DNA from: Streptomyces sp. T39 | GTDB taxonomy: Bacteria > Actinomycetota > Actinomycetes > Streptomycetales > Streptomycetaceae | NCBI RefSeq assembly: GCF_008042045.1 | Contig: NZ_RDBP01000034.1 | Location: 12,526 to 67,019, forward strand | Reading direction: 5' to 3' | DNA length: 54,494 bases | Shown here: piece after piece, positions 24,211 through 32,183 of the stretch | How positions within the stretch are numbered: position 1 is the stretch's first letter | Layout: each line of letters opens with the position of its first letter | The notes under the pieces: generated by a model | Database searches by the model: none | Told to the model about the DNA's origin: nothing | The model's input: only the letters and a program-made list of their open reading frames with translations | Program-made: the position numbers and the translations under genes

Positions 24211-25719
24211 TCACACCTCCCCCTCGATGTGCGAGCGGACGAATGCGTACGCCCGGTCGCCGATCGTGCGGCCCATGGTCCAGGAGGCCTCGATGGCCGG
24301 CATGAAGTGCACACCGCCCCAGAACCTGCTGAGCCCGCAGTCCCTGGTCCAGTCGGTCCAGGAGGTCCAGTGGAGTTCCATCGGCTGACGGGGCGTCGCT
24401 CCCGGTTCGACGACCGAGGAGTTCACGGCCCGGGTCACCTTGATGTCCACCGCGTCCGTCCCCAGGAACCGGCGGACCGACTGCGCCTCGGCGGCGCACA
24501 GCGAGGTGGAACCCGACGGGTACTCGGGGTGGTCGGGGGTGCCCAGGTAGCTCTGCCACTGGTCCGCCGGGAGGGAGACGGTCCCCTTGCCGGGGCCGCC
24601 CCAGGCGCGCACGGGGCGGCGTCCGTACACGTGGCGGATCGCGGTGTGCGGGCGGACGGCGTCGTAGACGACCTTGTTGTACCAGGCGAAGATGCTGGCG
24701 TCGAAGGTGGCCGTGTCGGCCACCGTGTGCAGGTGCACCCAGCCGTCGAGGTCGAGGCCGGCCCTGTCCGACGCCGAGCCGACGGCCGCGCCGAGGCTCA
24801 TGAACTTGTCGTCGAACATCTCGCACTTCATCTTCTGCTCGTCCGTCAGATTCGCGGACGCGGCGAGGATGCCGTCCACCTGGCGCCGGTACTCGGCGCG
24901 GTTGTGGTGGTCGCTGGCCCGCGGGACGGGCGCCCGGAATTCGCTCGGGTCGCTGTAGGAGTAGGGCCGCACCCGGGCGAGCTGGGGCGTCACGAACTGC
25001 TGGACCTGGAAGACCCCGTTGCCCTTGGTCACCACGAGCGGCTGCCACCGGGACGCGTTCCGCAGCCGGTAGGCGGAGTTCTCCGGCTGGTAGCCGGTGT
25101 AGTCCGCGTAGGGCAGGCGGTTGTACTCGCGGCCGCCGTGGTCGCCGAGCTGGTTCATGCCGTCGTGCAGACGGCTCTCCAGGACGTGCCGGGCCGCGAG
25201 GTTGCCGATGCCGACGGGTGACCCGGTGTTCTCCCGGGCGTCGTCGGGGTCCATGCCGACCGAGACCATGGTGTCCCGCCACAGCTGCCGGTGTCCCGGC
25301 AGCAGGACCTCGTACATCCGGTACGTGGCGTAGAGCAGCGCGATGTTCTTGTTGCGGTTGGTGACCGCCTCGGAGGCGGGACGGCGTCCGAGATCCGAGT
25401 GGATGCCCACCGCGGTGGGGTGGTACGGCGCGATCGCGTCGAACCAGGCGTGGGCCACCAGGTTCGCGAAGCGGATGATCAGCGAGGCGTCGCTCGGTGC
25501 CACGGCCGCCCGCGCGGGCCCGCCGGAGACCGGCCCGAAGACGTCCAGCGCGGCGTTGCCCCGGTCGAAGTCGAAGTGGTGCCTCGGCGTTGCGGCGGCC
25601 GCCGGGCGGGCGGCCGGTCCGAGGCCGTCGGTGGCGGCCACGCCGGCCCCGGCGGCGATGCCGAGCAGGACCGACCTGCGCGGCGTGCCCGGTCTTCCGT
25701 TCACTGTCCATGCGCTCAT
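24211..25719 (-). CDS. Vanadium-dependent haloperoxidase homologue, Tat-exported
   Basis: A 502-aa PAP2-like protein. It starts at ATG 25719 (GGGGGG before it) with a probable Tat signal: RRSVLLGIAAGAGVAA at about 14-29, alanine-rich tail to about 44. The vanadate site is largely intact: Lys348 and Arg355 in NKVVYDAVRP, PSGS at 400-403, and Arg464/His470 in SRFWGGVHF. The residue equal to the acid-base His404 of fungal chloroperoxidase is Ser403. From memory, some Streptomyces chloroperoxidases (NapH1 type) also carry Ser here, so activity is possible. Roles could be halide oxidation or halonium-type cyclisation of the exported product. No prenyltransferase is nearby. TGAGCAA element C lies 95 bp upstream. 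Confidence 0.85.
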   Translation of the reverse strand: MSAWTVNGRPGTPRRSVLLGIAAGAGVAATDGLGPAARPAAAATPRHHFDFDRGNAALDVFGPVSGGPARAAVAPSDASLIIRFANLVAHAWFDAIAPYHPTAVGIHSDLGRRPASEAVTNRNKNIALLYATYRMYEVLLPGHRQLWRDTMVSVGMDPDDARENTGSPVGIGNLAARHVLESRLHDGMNQLGDHGGREYNRLPYADYTGYQPENSAYRLRNASRWQPLVVTKGNGVFQVQQFVTPQLARVRPYSYSDPSEFRAPVPRASDHHNRAEYRRQVDGILAASANLTDEQKMKCEMFDDKFMSLGAAVGSASDRAGLDLDGWVHLHTVADTATFDASIFAWYNKVVYDAVRPHTAIRHVYGRRPVRAWGGPGKGTVSLPADQWQSYLGTPDHPEYPSGSTSLCAAEAQSVRRFLGTDAVDIKVTRAVNSSVVEPGATPRQPMELHWTSWTDWTRDCGLSRFWGGVHFMPAIEASWTMGRTIGDRAYAFVRSHIEGEV

Positions 25720-25794
25720 CGCGAACCCCCCTTGTCCGGAAAACGACGGCGGATGTGCCGCCGGTGCACGACCTTCACAGGGGTCACGCAGGGT

Positions 25795-25814
25795 GTCGCC
25801 TCCTGGATTGCTCA
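25795..25814 (-). promoter_or_regulatory. TGAGCAA element, copy C (haloperoxidase homologue)
   Basis: Minus strand TGAGCAATCCAGGAGGCGAC, starting 95 bp upstream of the haloperoxidase ATG. It matches copies A and B. Confidence 0.6.
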
Positions 25815-25915
25815 GGCGCACGGCGCGCGCCACCGACCCCCCTGCCCCATTCACAAGAGGGAGACACTAGAGCCCTCATATAGTAACGTCTTCTGGCGAC
25901 CGGGGTCACGTGGGA

Positions 25916-25943
25916 ACGGGACGAGTCCGAGGACCCGTCCCGT
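25916..25943 (-). terminator. Hairpin after SagB-type gene
   Basis: Arms ACGGGACG and CGTCCCGT with an inner GTCC/GGAC pairing, 50 bp after the stop at 25993. Confidence 0.45.
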
Positions 25944-25992
25944 CCGTGTGCCGCCCTCGGTGCGGCTCCCCGCCGCCCGGGCCGGGCCGGGG

Positions 25993-27672
25993 TCAGTCCG
26001 GGGAGGGGGGCTCCACCACGCCGACGAGGTGGACGTAGACGACGGAGGAGTCGACGCCGTCGAGCCCGAGAGCCGCGTTGACCGTGTCGTCGTAGAAACC
26101 CCCGATCCCCACCGACGACTTGCCCAGCCACGTCGCGACGAGCGCCAGGTTCTGCGCGAGGTGGCCGCTCTCCTGAAGGACGAGACGATAGGAGCGCAGG
26201 CCGTAGTGGAGCCTCTGGAAGGTCAGGTCCGCGACCGTGAAGACCCACAGCGGGCAGTCGTCGACGTGCAGGTTCCCGCCGGCCTTCGGCGGGAACACCA
26301 CGCTCGGGTCGGTGGCGGGCGCCATCCGCATCAGCTCGGCGCAGATGTCCTGGTCGCCGATCAGTTCCAGTGCGTGGCCGGCGGCGTCGTAGAGGTAGGT
26401 CCCGCGCTCCAGCCCTTCGACGTCGTGGCAGTAGAGCAGGACGCGCAGGGGGTAGCGGGTGCCGCCGCTCGGATAGGGCCGGACCGGGTACGAGGCGTCC
26501 GCGCCGGGCATGGTCTTGTGCGCCGTGACCCCGGCCGAGAAGTGGAGCAGGGCACCCAGGTCGCCGAGGGTGAACGGCCCGCGATAGGTGCCGTACGCGC
26601 TGCGCCGGGCGAGCAGCACCTCCTCGAACGGCGGGGCGCCGCCCGGCACGGCGGGGCGCTCCAGCGCGATGCGCGCGAGCGGCGCCGGGAGCTCCTGGCG
26701 TCCCTCGGCCGTCGCGCCGGGCATGTCGGGGCGCTGGTCCATGAGCCGGGCGCCGAAGAACTTGCCGTGCTCGTGCAGCAGGCGGTCCGGGGACACCTGG
26801 GTGTCGGCGAAGTAGGGCAGCCGGGGACCGCCGGAGACCAGGTCCATCGACACCAGCCAGGCGGCGTACGCCTCGTCCTGCGCGGTGAGCCCCAGCTGGT
26901 TCGCCAGCAGCCGGGCGAAGGTGCGCAGCACCTCGCCGGGGGCGGCGGTGAGCACTCCCGCCTCGTGCGCGGGCGCGAGGGCGGCCCGCAGCGCGCACTG
27001 GTCCCGGTACCAGTCCCCGGCCGTGGTGCCGGGCAGGGCCAGTTCGGCCCGGGTGGCGGCGTGCCGCTGCCGCCATTCGGCCTCGTTGCGGAAGTGGTCC
27101 TGCTCCGCACCGCTGCGCGCCGCGTGCCGGTCGGCGGCCAGGGTGGAGGTGTGGGTGCGCAGCCAGGACGCCGCGCGCCGGGGCTCCGGATCGGCCGCCG
27201 TCGCGGAGGCGAGCAGCAGCGCGGCCGCGGCACGCAGGCGCTTCTCGCGCGACGGTGCGGCCCGCAGGGCGGCGAGGGCGGTCCGCGCGGTGCGGGCGAG
27301 GTGCGGCACGCAGCGGGCGAACCCCTCGTCGCCGCCGAACAGGGCGGCTGCCGGGCCGGGCCGGACACCGTCCGGGCCCTCGGCGACGGCCGCCGGATCG
27401 GGCACCGCGGCACGGAGCGCCTCGCCGAGCGCCGCGACGGCGCGGCCGTCCGGTGCCCACACGTGGACCGTGAGACGCCCGCCGTCCTCGTCCGTCCGCT
27501 CGGCGAACCAGCCGCCGACGTCACCGGCCGCCTCGCGCGCGGCCGCCCAGGGGGCGACGGTGCCGAGCAGCAGGCGTTCCGCCGCCGCCTCGTCCTTGTC
27601 GAGCGCCACGTGCAGGGAGTGCCGGCGCTCCGCCGCGCCCTCCGTGCCGTCCGCCCGCGCCAATGTCGTCAT
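25993..27672 (-). CDS. Fusion: lantibiotic-dehydratase-C-like domain + SagB-type azoline dehydrogenase
   Basis: A 559-aa two-part protein. Residues about 345-555 are an FMN-dependent SagB/McbC-type nitroreductase (RRSAYGTYRGPF, YPVRPYPSGGTRYPL, QESGHLAQNLALVATWLGKS), which oxidises thiazolines or oxazolines to thiazoles or oxazoles. Residues about 15-230 resemble the C-terminal 'thiopeptide-type' domain of split LanB dehydratases: LHVALDKDEAAAERLLLGTV, GWFAERTDEDGGRLTVHVW, then GPAAALFGG. This order recalls LazF of lactazole biosynthesis. No precursor peptide, YcaO or split LanB partner is seen, and two Cys-type NRPS modules lie in the cluster, so the likely task is oxidation of an NRPS thiazoline. 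The N-terminal match is by eye. Confidence 0.8.
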   Translation of the reverse strand: MTTLARADGTEGAAERRHSLHVALDKDEAAAERLLLGTVAPWAAAREAAGDVGGWFAERTDEDGGRLTVHVWAPDGRAVAALGEALRAAVPDPAAVAEGPDGVRPGPAAALFGGDEGFARCVPHLARTARTALAALRAAPSREKRLRAAAALLLASATAADPEPRRAASWLRTHTSTLAADRHAARSGAEQDHFRNEAEWRQRHAATRAELALPGTTAGDWYRDQCALRAALAPAHEAGVLTAAPGEVLRTFARLLANQLGLTAQDEAYAAWLVSMDLVSGGPRLPYFADTQVSPDRLLHEHGKFFGARLMDQRPDMPGATAEGRQELPAPLARIALERPAVPGGAPPFEEVLLARRSAYGTYRGPFTLGDLGALLHFSAGVTAHKTMPGADASYPVRPYPSGGTRYPLRVLLYCHDVEGLERGTYLYDAAGHALELIGDQDICAELMRMAPATDPSVVFPPKAGGNLHVDDCPLWVFTVADLTFQRLHYGLRSYRLVLQESGHLAQNLALVATWLGKSSVGIGGFYDDTVNAALGLDGVDSSVVYVHLVGVVEPPSPD

Positions 27673-28048
27673 TCCGTCACCCGTCCTCGGTCCGCGGATT
27701 GTCCAGGAATTCATCTGTGCCGCTTCGGAATTGGTGACGATAGCCGCGCCGCGGCAGGGCCCACAAGACCGGAACCAACCCGCCCGACAAAGCAATTTGG
27801 GATATTCTCGCACCGCCCGCCACATGCGAAAATGCCCCTTAATACACAAGGGAGCCACCCCTCTCCCGGGAAAGTACGTCGCAGCACCAGGTAATCGCGG
27901 GAAAAGCCGCTCCACTACCTCCCGGACGGACGTCCGGGCTCGATTCGCCGCCCTGCGCACCCCGGCGGGCGGTGGTGTTGAACGTGGCAGAAGACAGCTC
28001 GTCCCCGCTCTTGACCGGGCCGGGGGCATCAGCTCGGGAGACTCGGAA
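27673..28048. promoter_or_regulatory. Divergent promoter region, SagB fusion / FAD monooxygenase
   Basis: A 376-bp AT-richer region with no gene. It contains the inverted repeat CCCTT-N7-AAGGG (27836-27852), the near palindrome CCCGGACG-GA-CGTCCGGG (27921-27938), and on the plus strand near 27789 an AAAGCAATTTGGGAT stretch that partly resembles the TGAGCAA element (11 of 15). Confidence 0.5.
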
Positions 28049-29227
28049 ATGAAGTCGATCAAAGTACTCGTCGCCGGCGGGGGGATAGGCGGGCTCGCCC
28101 TCGCCGTCGCCCTGCGCGAACGCGGCATCGCCGTCGAGGTCTTCGAACGCGCCAGAGGCTTCGGGAATACCGGCTCGGGCATCGAACTGACGCCCAACGG
28201 CGTGAAATCGGTGGACCGGATCAGCGCCGGGCTCGGCGAGGCCGTGCGCCGGGCCGGCTGGTCCAGCGAGAGCCACGCCGGCGACATGCCCATCATGTCC
28301 TCGGAGGGCAGACTCCTGAAGAGCCGGGAGGTCGGTAACTTCCCCGCCAAGTGGGGCGCCCCCATGATCGGCATCCTCCGGGCCGACCTCCACCGGATCC
28401 TGGCCGACGCGGTGAGCCGCCCGGGCCCCGCGCCCGTGACGGTGCATCACCAGGCCGCCGTGGTCGGGGCGGCCACCGACGGGCGGACCGCGAGCCTGAC
28501 CCTGGCCGACGGGCGCACCGTCACCGGTGACGTGGTCGTCGGCGCGGACGGTGTGCGCTCCACCCTGCGCGGCATCGTGGCGGGGGAGGTGCCGCCGCGG
28601 TACCTCGGGTTCACCTCCGTCCGCGGCATCTCCAAGCGGCCCCCGCAGCACGGCGACGGCTTCGTCTTCGTCGGCCCGGGCGGCCACTTCTTCGCCGAGG
28701 CGTTCGACGACACCCGGCTGTTCTGGACCGCGACGGTGAACTCCCCCGAGCACGTCTGGCCGGCCAAGCCGGTGGAGCAGGCCAAGGCGGACCTGCTGGA
28801 GCTGTGGGGCGGCTGGTCGTCCCCGCTGCCGGAGACCGTCGCCTCCTGCGCGCTGGAGGACATGGTCGTCACCGACGTCCACGACTGCCCCCCGCTGAAG
28901 CGCTACCACACCGGCCGGCTCGTGCTGCTCGGGGACGCCGCGCATCCGATCGGCCCGGTGCTCGGGCAGGGCGCCAACATGGCGCTGGAGGACGTCGCGA
29001 CGCTGGCCTGCCTGCTGGCCGAGCAGGACGTCCCGGCCGCGCTGCGCCTGTACGGGCGGGTCAGGTCCCGTCGCGCCAACAAGATCGTCCAGCACTCCCG
29101 GCTGCTCGCCCGGCTGGGGCACACCACGAACCCCCTGGTGGGCCGGATCCGCGACGCGCTGATCAGTTCCATGAAGCGCCGCGAGGAGACCTACCGGGAC
29201 AAGGAGCTGTTCAGCTTCAGCCCTTGA
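28049..29227 (+). CDS. FAD-dependent aromatic monooxygenase (salicylate-hydroxylase-like)
   Basis: A 392-aa flavoprotein hydroxylase starting at ATG 28049. FAD motif VAGGGIGGLALAVALRERG (about 7-25), the DG motif GADGVRSTLR near 168-177, and the GD motif LLGDAAHPIGPVLGQGANMALED near 292-314 are all present. This is the class A monooxygenase family (salicylate or 6-hydroxynicotinate hydroxylases), acting on phenolic acids with NAD(P)H and O2. A substrate such as a halogenated salicylate-like polyketide would fit. It is the first gene of a plus-strand operon with the methyltransferase and glycosyltransferase. Confidence 0.88.
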   Translation: MKSIKVLVAGGGIGGLALAVALRERGIAVEVFERARGFGNTGSGIELTPNGVKSVDRISAGLGEAVRRAGWSSESHAGDMPIMSSEGRLLKSREVGNFPAKWGAPMIGILRADLHRILADAVSRPGPAPVTVHHQAAVVGAATDGRTASLTLADGRTVTGDVVVGADGVRSTLRGIVAGEVPPRYLGFTSVRGISKRPPQHGDGFVFVGPGGHFFAEAFDDTRLFWTATVNSPEHVWPAKPVEQAKADLLELWGGWSSPLPETVASCALEDMVVTDVHDCPPLKRYHTGRLVLLGDAAHPIGPVLGQGANMALEDVATLACLLAEQDVPAALRLYGRVRSRRANKIVQHSRLLARLGHTTNPLVGRIRDALISSMKRREETYRDKELFSFSP

Positions 29228-29303
29228 GTCCCGCAGCACCACCGACAGCAGCGCCATCCGCCCCGCACCGCGACGCCGGTTCCTACCACGACGAAGGACA
29301 ACG

Positions 29304-30086
29304 ATGACCAACCTCGCCGACTACGTGTTCCACAACGTCCCCGCGCAGCTGAGCCCGCTGGAGGAGTTCCTCGACCCCTTCACCCGCGCCGAACTCGCCG
29401 AGATCGCACCGGCCCCGGGCGGCCGCTTCCTCGACCTGGGCGCGGGCGGCGGCTCGGTGACCCGGATGCTGTCCCAGATCGCCGGCGAGTCGGGCAGCGT
29501 CGCCGCCGTCGACCAGGACACCCACATGGTGGCGCCCGCCCCCAACGTCTCCATATACACCCAGGACCTGAGCACGGGTGAGCCGCTGCCCGCCGAGGGC
29601 CCGTTCGACCTGGTGCACGCCCGGCTGCTGACCCACCACCTGGAGAACCGGGTGGAGTTCGTGCACCAGCTGGCCGGTTCCCTCAAGCCCGGCGGCTGGC
29701 TCCTGCTGGGCGAGTTCGTCCGCTCGGCACCCAAGGTCGTCTCGGCGCCCAGCGAGAAGCACGCGGAGGCGTTCGTGCGGGTGCTGGACGGCCTGTACGA
29801 CGTGATGACGGCGCGTCACACGCACGGCGCCTGGGGCCACGAGGTGCACGCCACCATGCTCGACGCCGGGCTGACCGACGTGCGCACCCAGTGGCACTAC
29901 CAGAGCTGGACGGGCGGCGGCCACGGCTGCCGCCTCTTCGAGAACAACGTCAGCCAGAAGCGCGACGCCATGATCGAGGCGGGCTTCGACGCCGCGGACA
30001 TCGACCTGTTCCTCGCCTCGATGCACGACCCGGCGATGGTCGTCCGCAGCCACGAGTTCGTGTCGATCCGTGGCCGGCGTGGCTGA
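29304..30086 (+). CDS. Class I SAM-dependent methyltransferase
   Basis: A 260-aa methyltransferase. The SAM motif FLDLGAGGGSVTRML is at about 37-51, with AAVDQD ending beta-2 and DLVHARLLTHHL forming motif II. The LVHARLLTHH pattern is common in small-molecule O-methyltransferases of actinomycete clusters. It follows the FAD monooxygenase by 76 bp and precedes the glycosyltransferase by 13 bp. O-methylation of the hydroxyl introduced by the monooxygenase is plausible; N- or C-methylation cannot be ruled out. Confidence 0.88.
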   Translation: MTNLADYVFHNVPAQLSPLEEFLDPFTRAELAEIAPAPGGRFLDLGAGGGSVTRMLSQIAGESGSVAAVDQDTHMVAPAPNVSIYTQDLSTGEPLPAEGPFDLVHARLLTHHLENRVEFVHQLAGSLKPGGWLLLGEFVRSAPKVVSAPSEKHAEAFVRVLDGLYDVMTARHTHGAWGHEVHATMLDAGLTDVRTQWHYQSWTGGGHGCRLFENNVSQKRDAMIEAGFDAADIDLFLASMHDPAMVVRSHEFVSIRGRRG

Positions 30087-30099
30087 GGGAGGTCCCCCC

Positions 30100-31284
30100 G
30101 TGAGCAGTCGCAGGCGGCACATCGCCTTCTTCAACGTCCCCGCCCCCGGGCATCTGATGCCCACGCTCGCGGTCGTCGAGGAGCTGGTGCGCCAGGGCCA
30201 CCGCGTGAGCTATCCGGCGACCGCGGCCCACGCCGACGACGTGGCGTCCACGGGCGCGGACGTCGTCCCGTACGAATCCACCATCGACGTGCAGCGGGAC
30301 TTCCCGGCCGGCACCGAGAACTGGCTGGCCAAGGTCCTGCTGAGCGGCGTGCGCGAGGGGATCCACACCACGCCCCTGTTCGACGCGCACTTCGCCGGCG
30401 ACCGCCCGGACGCCGTCGTCTACGACGGCTACGTGCGGTGGATCGGCGAGCTGCTGGCCGAGAAGTGGCAGGTCCCGGCGGTCCGGCTGTTCCCGGTGGG
30501 CTGCGTCAGCCAGCACGTCACACCGGCCGCCGTCGGCGACGCAGCCTATGCCGAACTGACCGCGGAGATGCACCGCTTCGCCGCGATGAACGGCGTCGAC
30601 CCGGCGTTCGGCTTCCACGGGCTGAAGGGCGACCCGGAGGCGCTGAAGATCGTCTTCTATCCGAAGCGGTTCGGGTACGTCGACGCCGAGACCGACGACA
30701 GGTTCCGCTTCGTCGGGCCGTGCCTGCGGACCAAGTCGCTGGAGGGCGACTGGCAGCCGCCGGCGAGCGGGAAGCCGGTGGCGCTGCTGTCCCTGGGCAC
30801 CAGCTTCAACCAGCAGCCGGAGCTCTTCCGGATGTGCATCGAGGCGTTCGAGGACCTGCCGTGGCACGTGGTGGTCGCGGTGGGGCCCGGTGTCGACACG
30901 GCCTCCCTGGGGCCGCTGCCGCCGGACGTGGAGGTGCATCCGTGGGTGCCCTTCCAGGCGGTGCTGGAGCACGCGCGGCTGATGGTGTGCTCCGGCGGTA
31001 CGGGCACCGTGATGCACGCGCTGCACACGGGCACCCCGCTGGTGGTGCTGCCCCAGCTGGCGGCGGCGGACGGACTGGCGCGCCAGCTGGAGGAGTTCAA
31101 CGTGGGGCGGATGATCGGCAGGGAGGAGGCCTCCGCGAAGGCGGTGCGCGCGGCGGTGCTCGACCTCACCTCCGACGAGTCCGCGGCGGCCGCCACCCGG
31201 GACATGCAGAGCCATGTCCTCGCCTCGGGCGGCGCGGTGCGCGCCGCGGCCGAGATCCTGGCGCACATCGACGGCGCCGCGTAG
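30100..31284 (+). CDS. MGT-type GT-B glycosyltransferase
   Basis: A 394-aa GT1-family enzyme. I set the start at GTG 30100 (GAGGGAGGT before it), giving an N-terminus that runs into HIAFFNVPAPGHLMPTLAVV. The C-terminal donor region is HPWVPFQAVLEHARLMVCSGGTGTVMHALHTGTPLVVLPQ. The usual HGG/HAG histidine that contacts the donor phosphate is Ser here (CSGG), and the D/EQ pair after the PQ motif is absent. As the only glycosyltransferase in the window it should attach the amino sugar; OleD-like resistance glycosylation is the alternative. No DesVIII-like helper is present. Confidence 0.85.
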   Translation: MSSRRRHIAFFNVPAPGHLMPTLAVVEELVRQGHRVSYPATAAHADDVASTGADVVPYESTIDVQRDFPAGTENWLAKVLLSGVREGIHTTPLFDAHFAGDRPDAVVYDGYVRWIGELLAEKWQVPAVRLFPVGCVSQHVTPAAVGDAAYAELTAEMHRFAAMNGVDPAFGFHGLKGDPEALKIVFYPKRFGYVDAETDDRFRFVGPCLRTKSLEGDWQPPASGKPVALLSLGTSFNQQPELFRMCIEAFEDLPWHVVVAVGPGVDTASLGPLPPDVEVHPWVPFQAVLEHARLMVCSGGTGTVMHALHTGTPLVVLPQLAAADGLARQLEEFNVGRMIGREEASAKAVRAAVLDLTSDESAAAATRDMQSHVLASGGAVRAAAEILAHIDGAA

Positions 31285-31326
31285 GCGCGGGAGGGACCGG
31301 CCGCGGCGGCTGCTGGACCGGGAGGT

Positions 31327-32034
31327 TCAGGAGCCGTCGTAGTCGGTGCCCGACAGCTGCTGCGCGAAGTTGATGAGCTCGGTCTCGAAGAGGGCGCCGC
31401 TGTCGGTCACCGCCCAGTCCATGTGGCCGAAGATCTCCATGGCGATGATGCCGTAGAGCCGTGCCCAGGCGGCCAGGAAGGCGAAGATGACCGGGAGGGG
31501 GAGCCCTTCCTGTCCCTCCAGGTAGTCCCGCAGGCCCGGGGCGAGGCGGTCCTCGATGAGTTCGACGGGCGGGGTGCGCAGCTGGCCGCGCCGGTCGAGC
31601 TCGGCGATCTCGCCGAGGAAGGTCACGCCCACGCAGGCCGGCGCGTAGTCCGGCTCGGGCGAGTCGCCCTGTTCGGCGCCGGGGGGCGGCGGTCCGAGCA
31701 TCAGCCCGAACTCGGCACGGTGCTCCAGCCCCCAGTCCCGGAAGGCGCGGGCCATCGCCAGCAGGCGCGGCAGCGGGTCCTTGCCGGGAACGCCGTCGCG
31801 GGCGAGGGTGGTGACGGCGCCCAGCTCCTTGAAGAGGTCGCTGCGCACGTCCGCGAGCAGCGCCTCCAGGCTCGGGTAGTACCGGTAGAGCGCCGAGGGC
31901 GTCATGCCCATCTCGCGTGAGATGGCCCGCAGGGACACCGCGCCCGGACCCCCCTTGACCAGCAGCTCCTTGGCCACGTCCTTGATCTCGGCCACGGCGG
32001 ACGCCCGCCGCTTCTCACGCCAGTTCGTTGCCAT
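31327..32034 (-). CDS. TetR-family regulator divergent from ABC exporter
   Basis: A 235-aa regulator with an N-terminal HTH (EIKDVAKELLVKGGPGAVSLRAISREMGMTPSALYRYYPSLEALL split over about 17-61) and a C-terminal domain of the TetR_C_13/WHG type. It is transcribed away from the DrrA-like ATPase gene across a 149-bp region with operator-like repeats, the classic arrangement for a drug-responsive repressor of an efflux pump. The inducer is probably the cluster product, by inference. Confidence 0.9.
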   Translation of the reverse strand: MATNWREKRRASAVAEIKDVAKELLVKGGPGAVSLRAISREMGMTPSALYRYYPSLEALLADVRSDLFKELGAVTTLARDGVPGKDPLPRLLAMARAFRDWGLEHRAEFGLMLGPPPPGAEQGDSPEPDYAPACVGVTFLGEIAELDRRGQLRTPPVELIEDRLAPGLRDYLEGQEGLPLPVIFAFLAAWARLYGIIAMEIFGHMDWAVTDSGALFETELINFAQQLSGTDYDGS

Positions 32035-32093
32035 CCGCCTGCCCAGTCACTCGGTTCCGACCTGTGTCCCAGCATTCCACGAGCAGCACTCTG

Positions 32094-32148
32094 CGAGAAC
32101 ATGCTTGACAGTAGAGTACAGCGAGCTGCAAAGTGAACAGTGTTCTCG
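32094..32148. promoter_or_regulatory. TetR/ABC divergent operator region
   Basis: Outer inverted repeat CGAGAACA (32094-32101) and TGTTCTCG (32141-32148); the right arm overlaps the palindrome GAACA-G-TGTTC (32135-32145). A TTGACA hexamer at 32105-32110 faces the ABC genes. These are likely binding sites of the TetR repressor. Confidence 0.6.
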
Positions 32149-32183
32149 TTTCGGCGCAGTGTTAACGCGATGAAGGTGCGAAT

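Noticed and set aside
27673..28048. Search for a RiPP precursor peptide next to the SagB fusion
   Set aside because: Only short frames without a Cys/Ser/Thr-rich core or a plausible leader; a 20-residue frame at about 27834 has no RiPP character.
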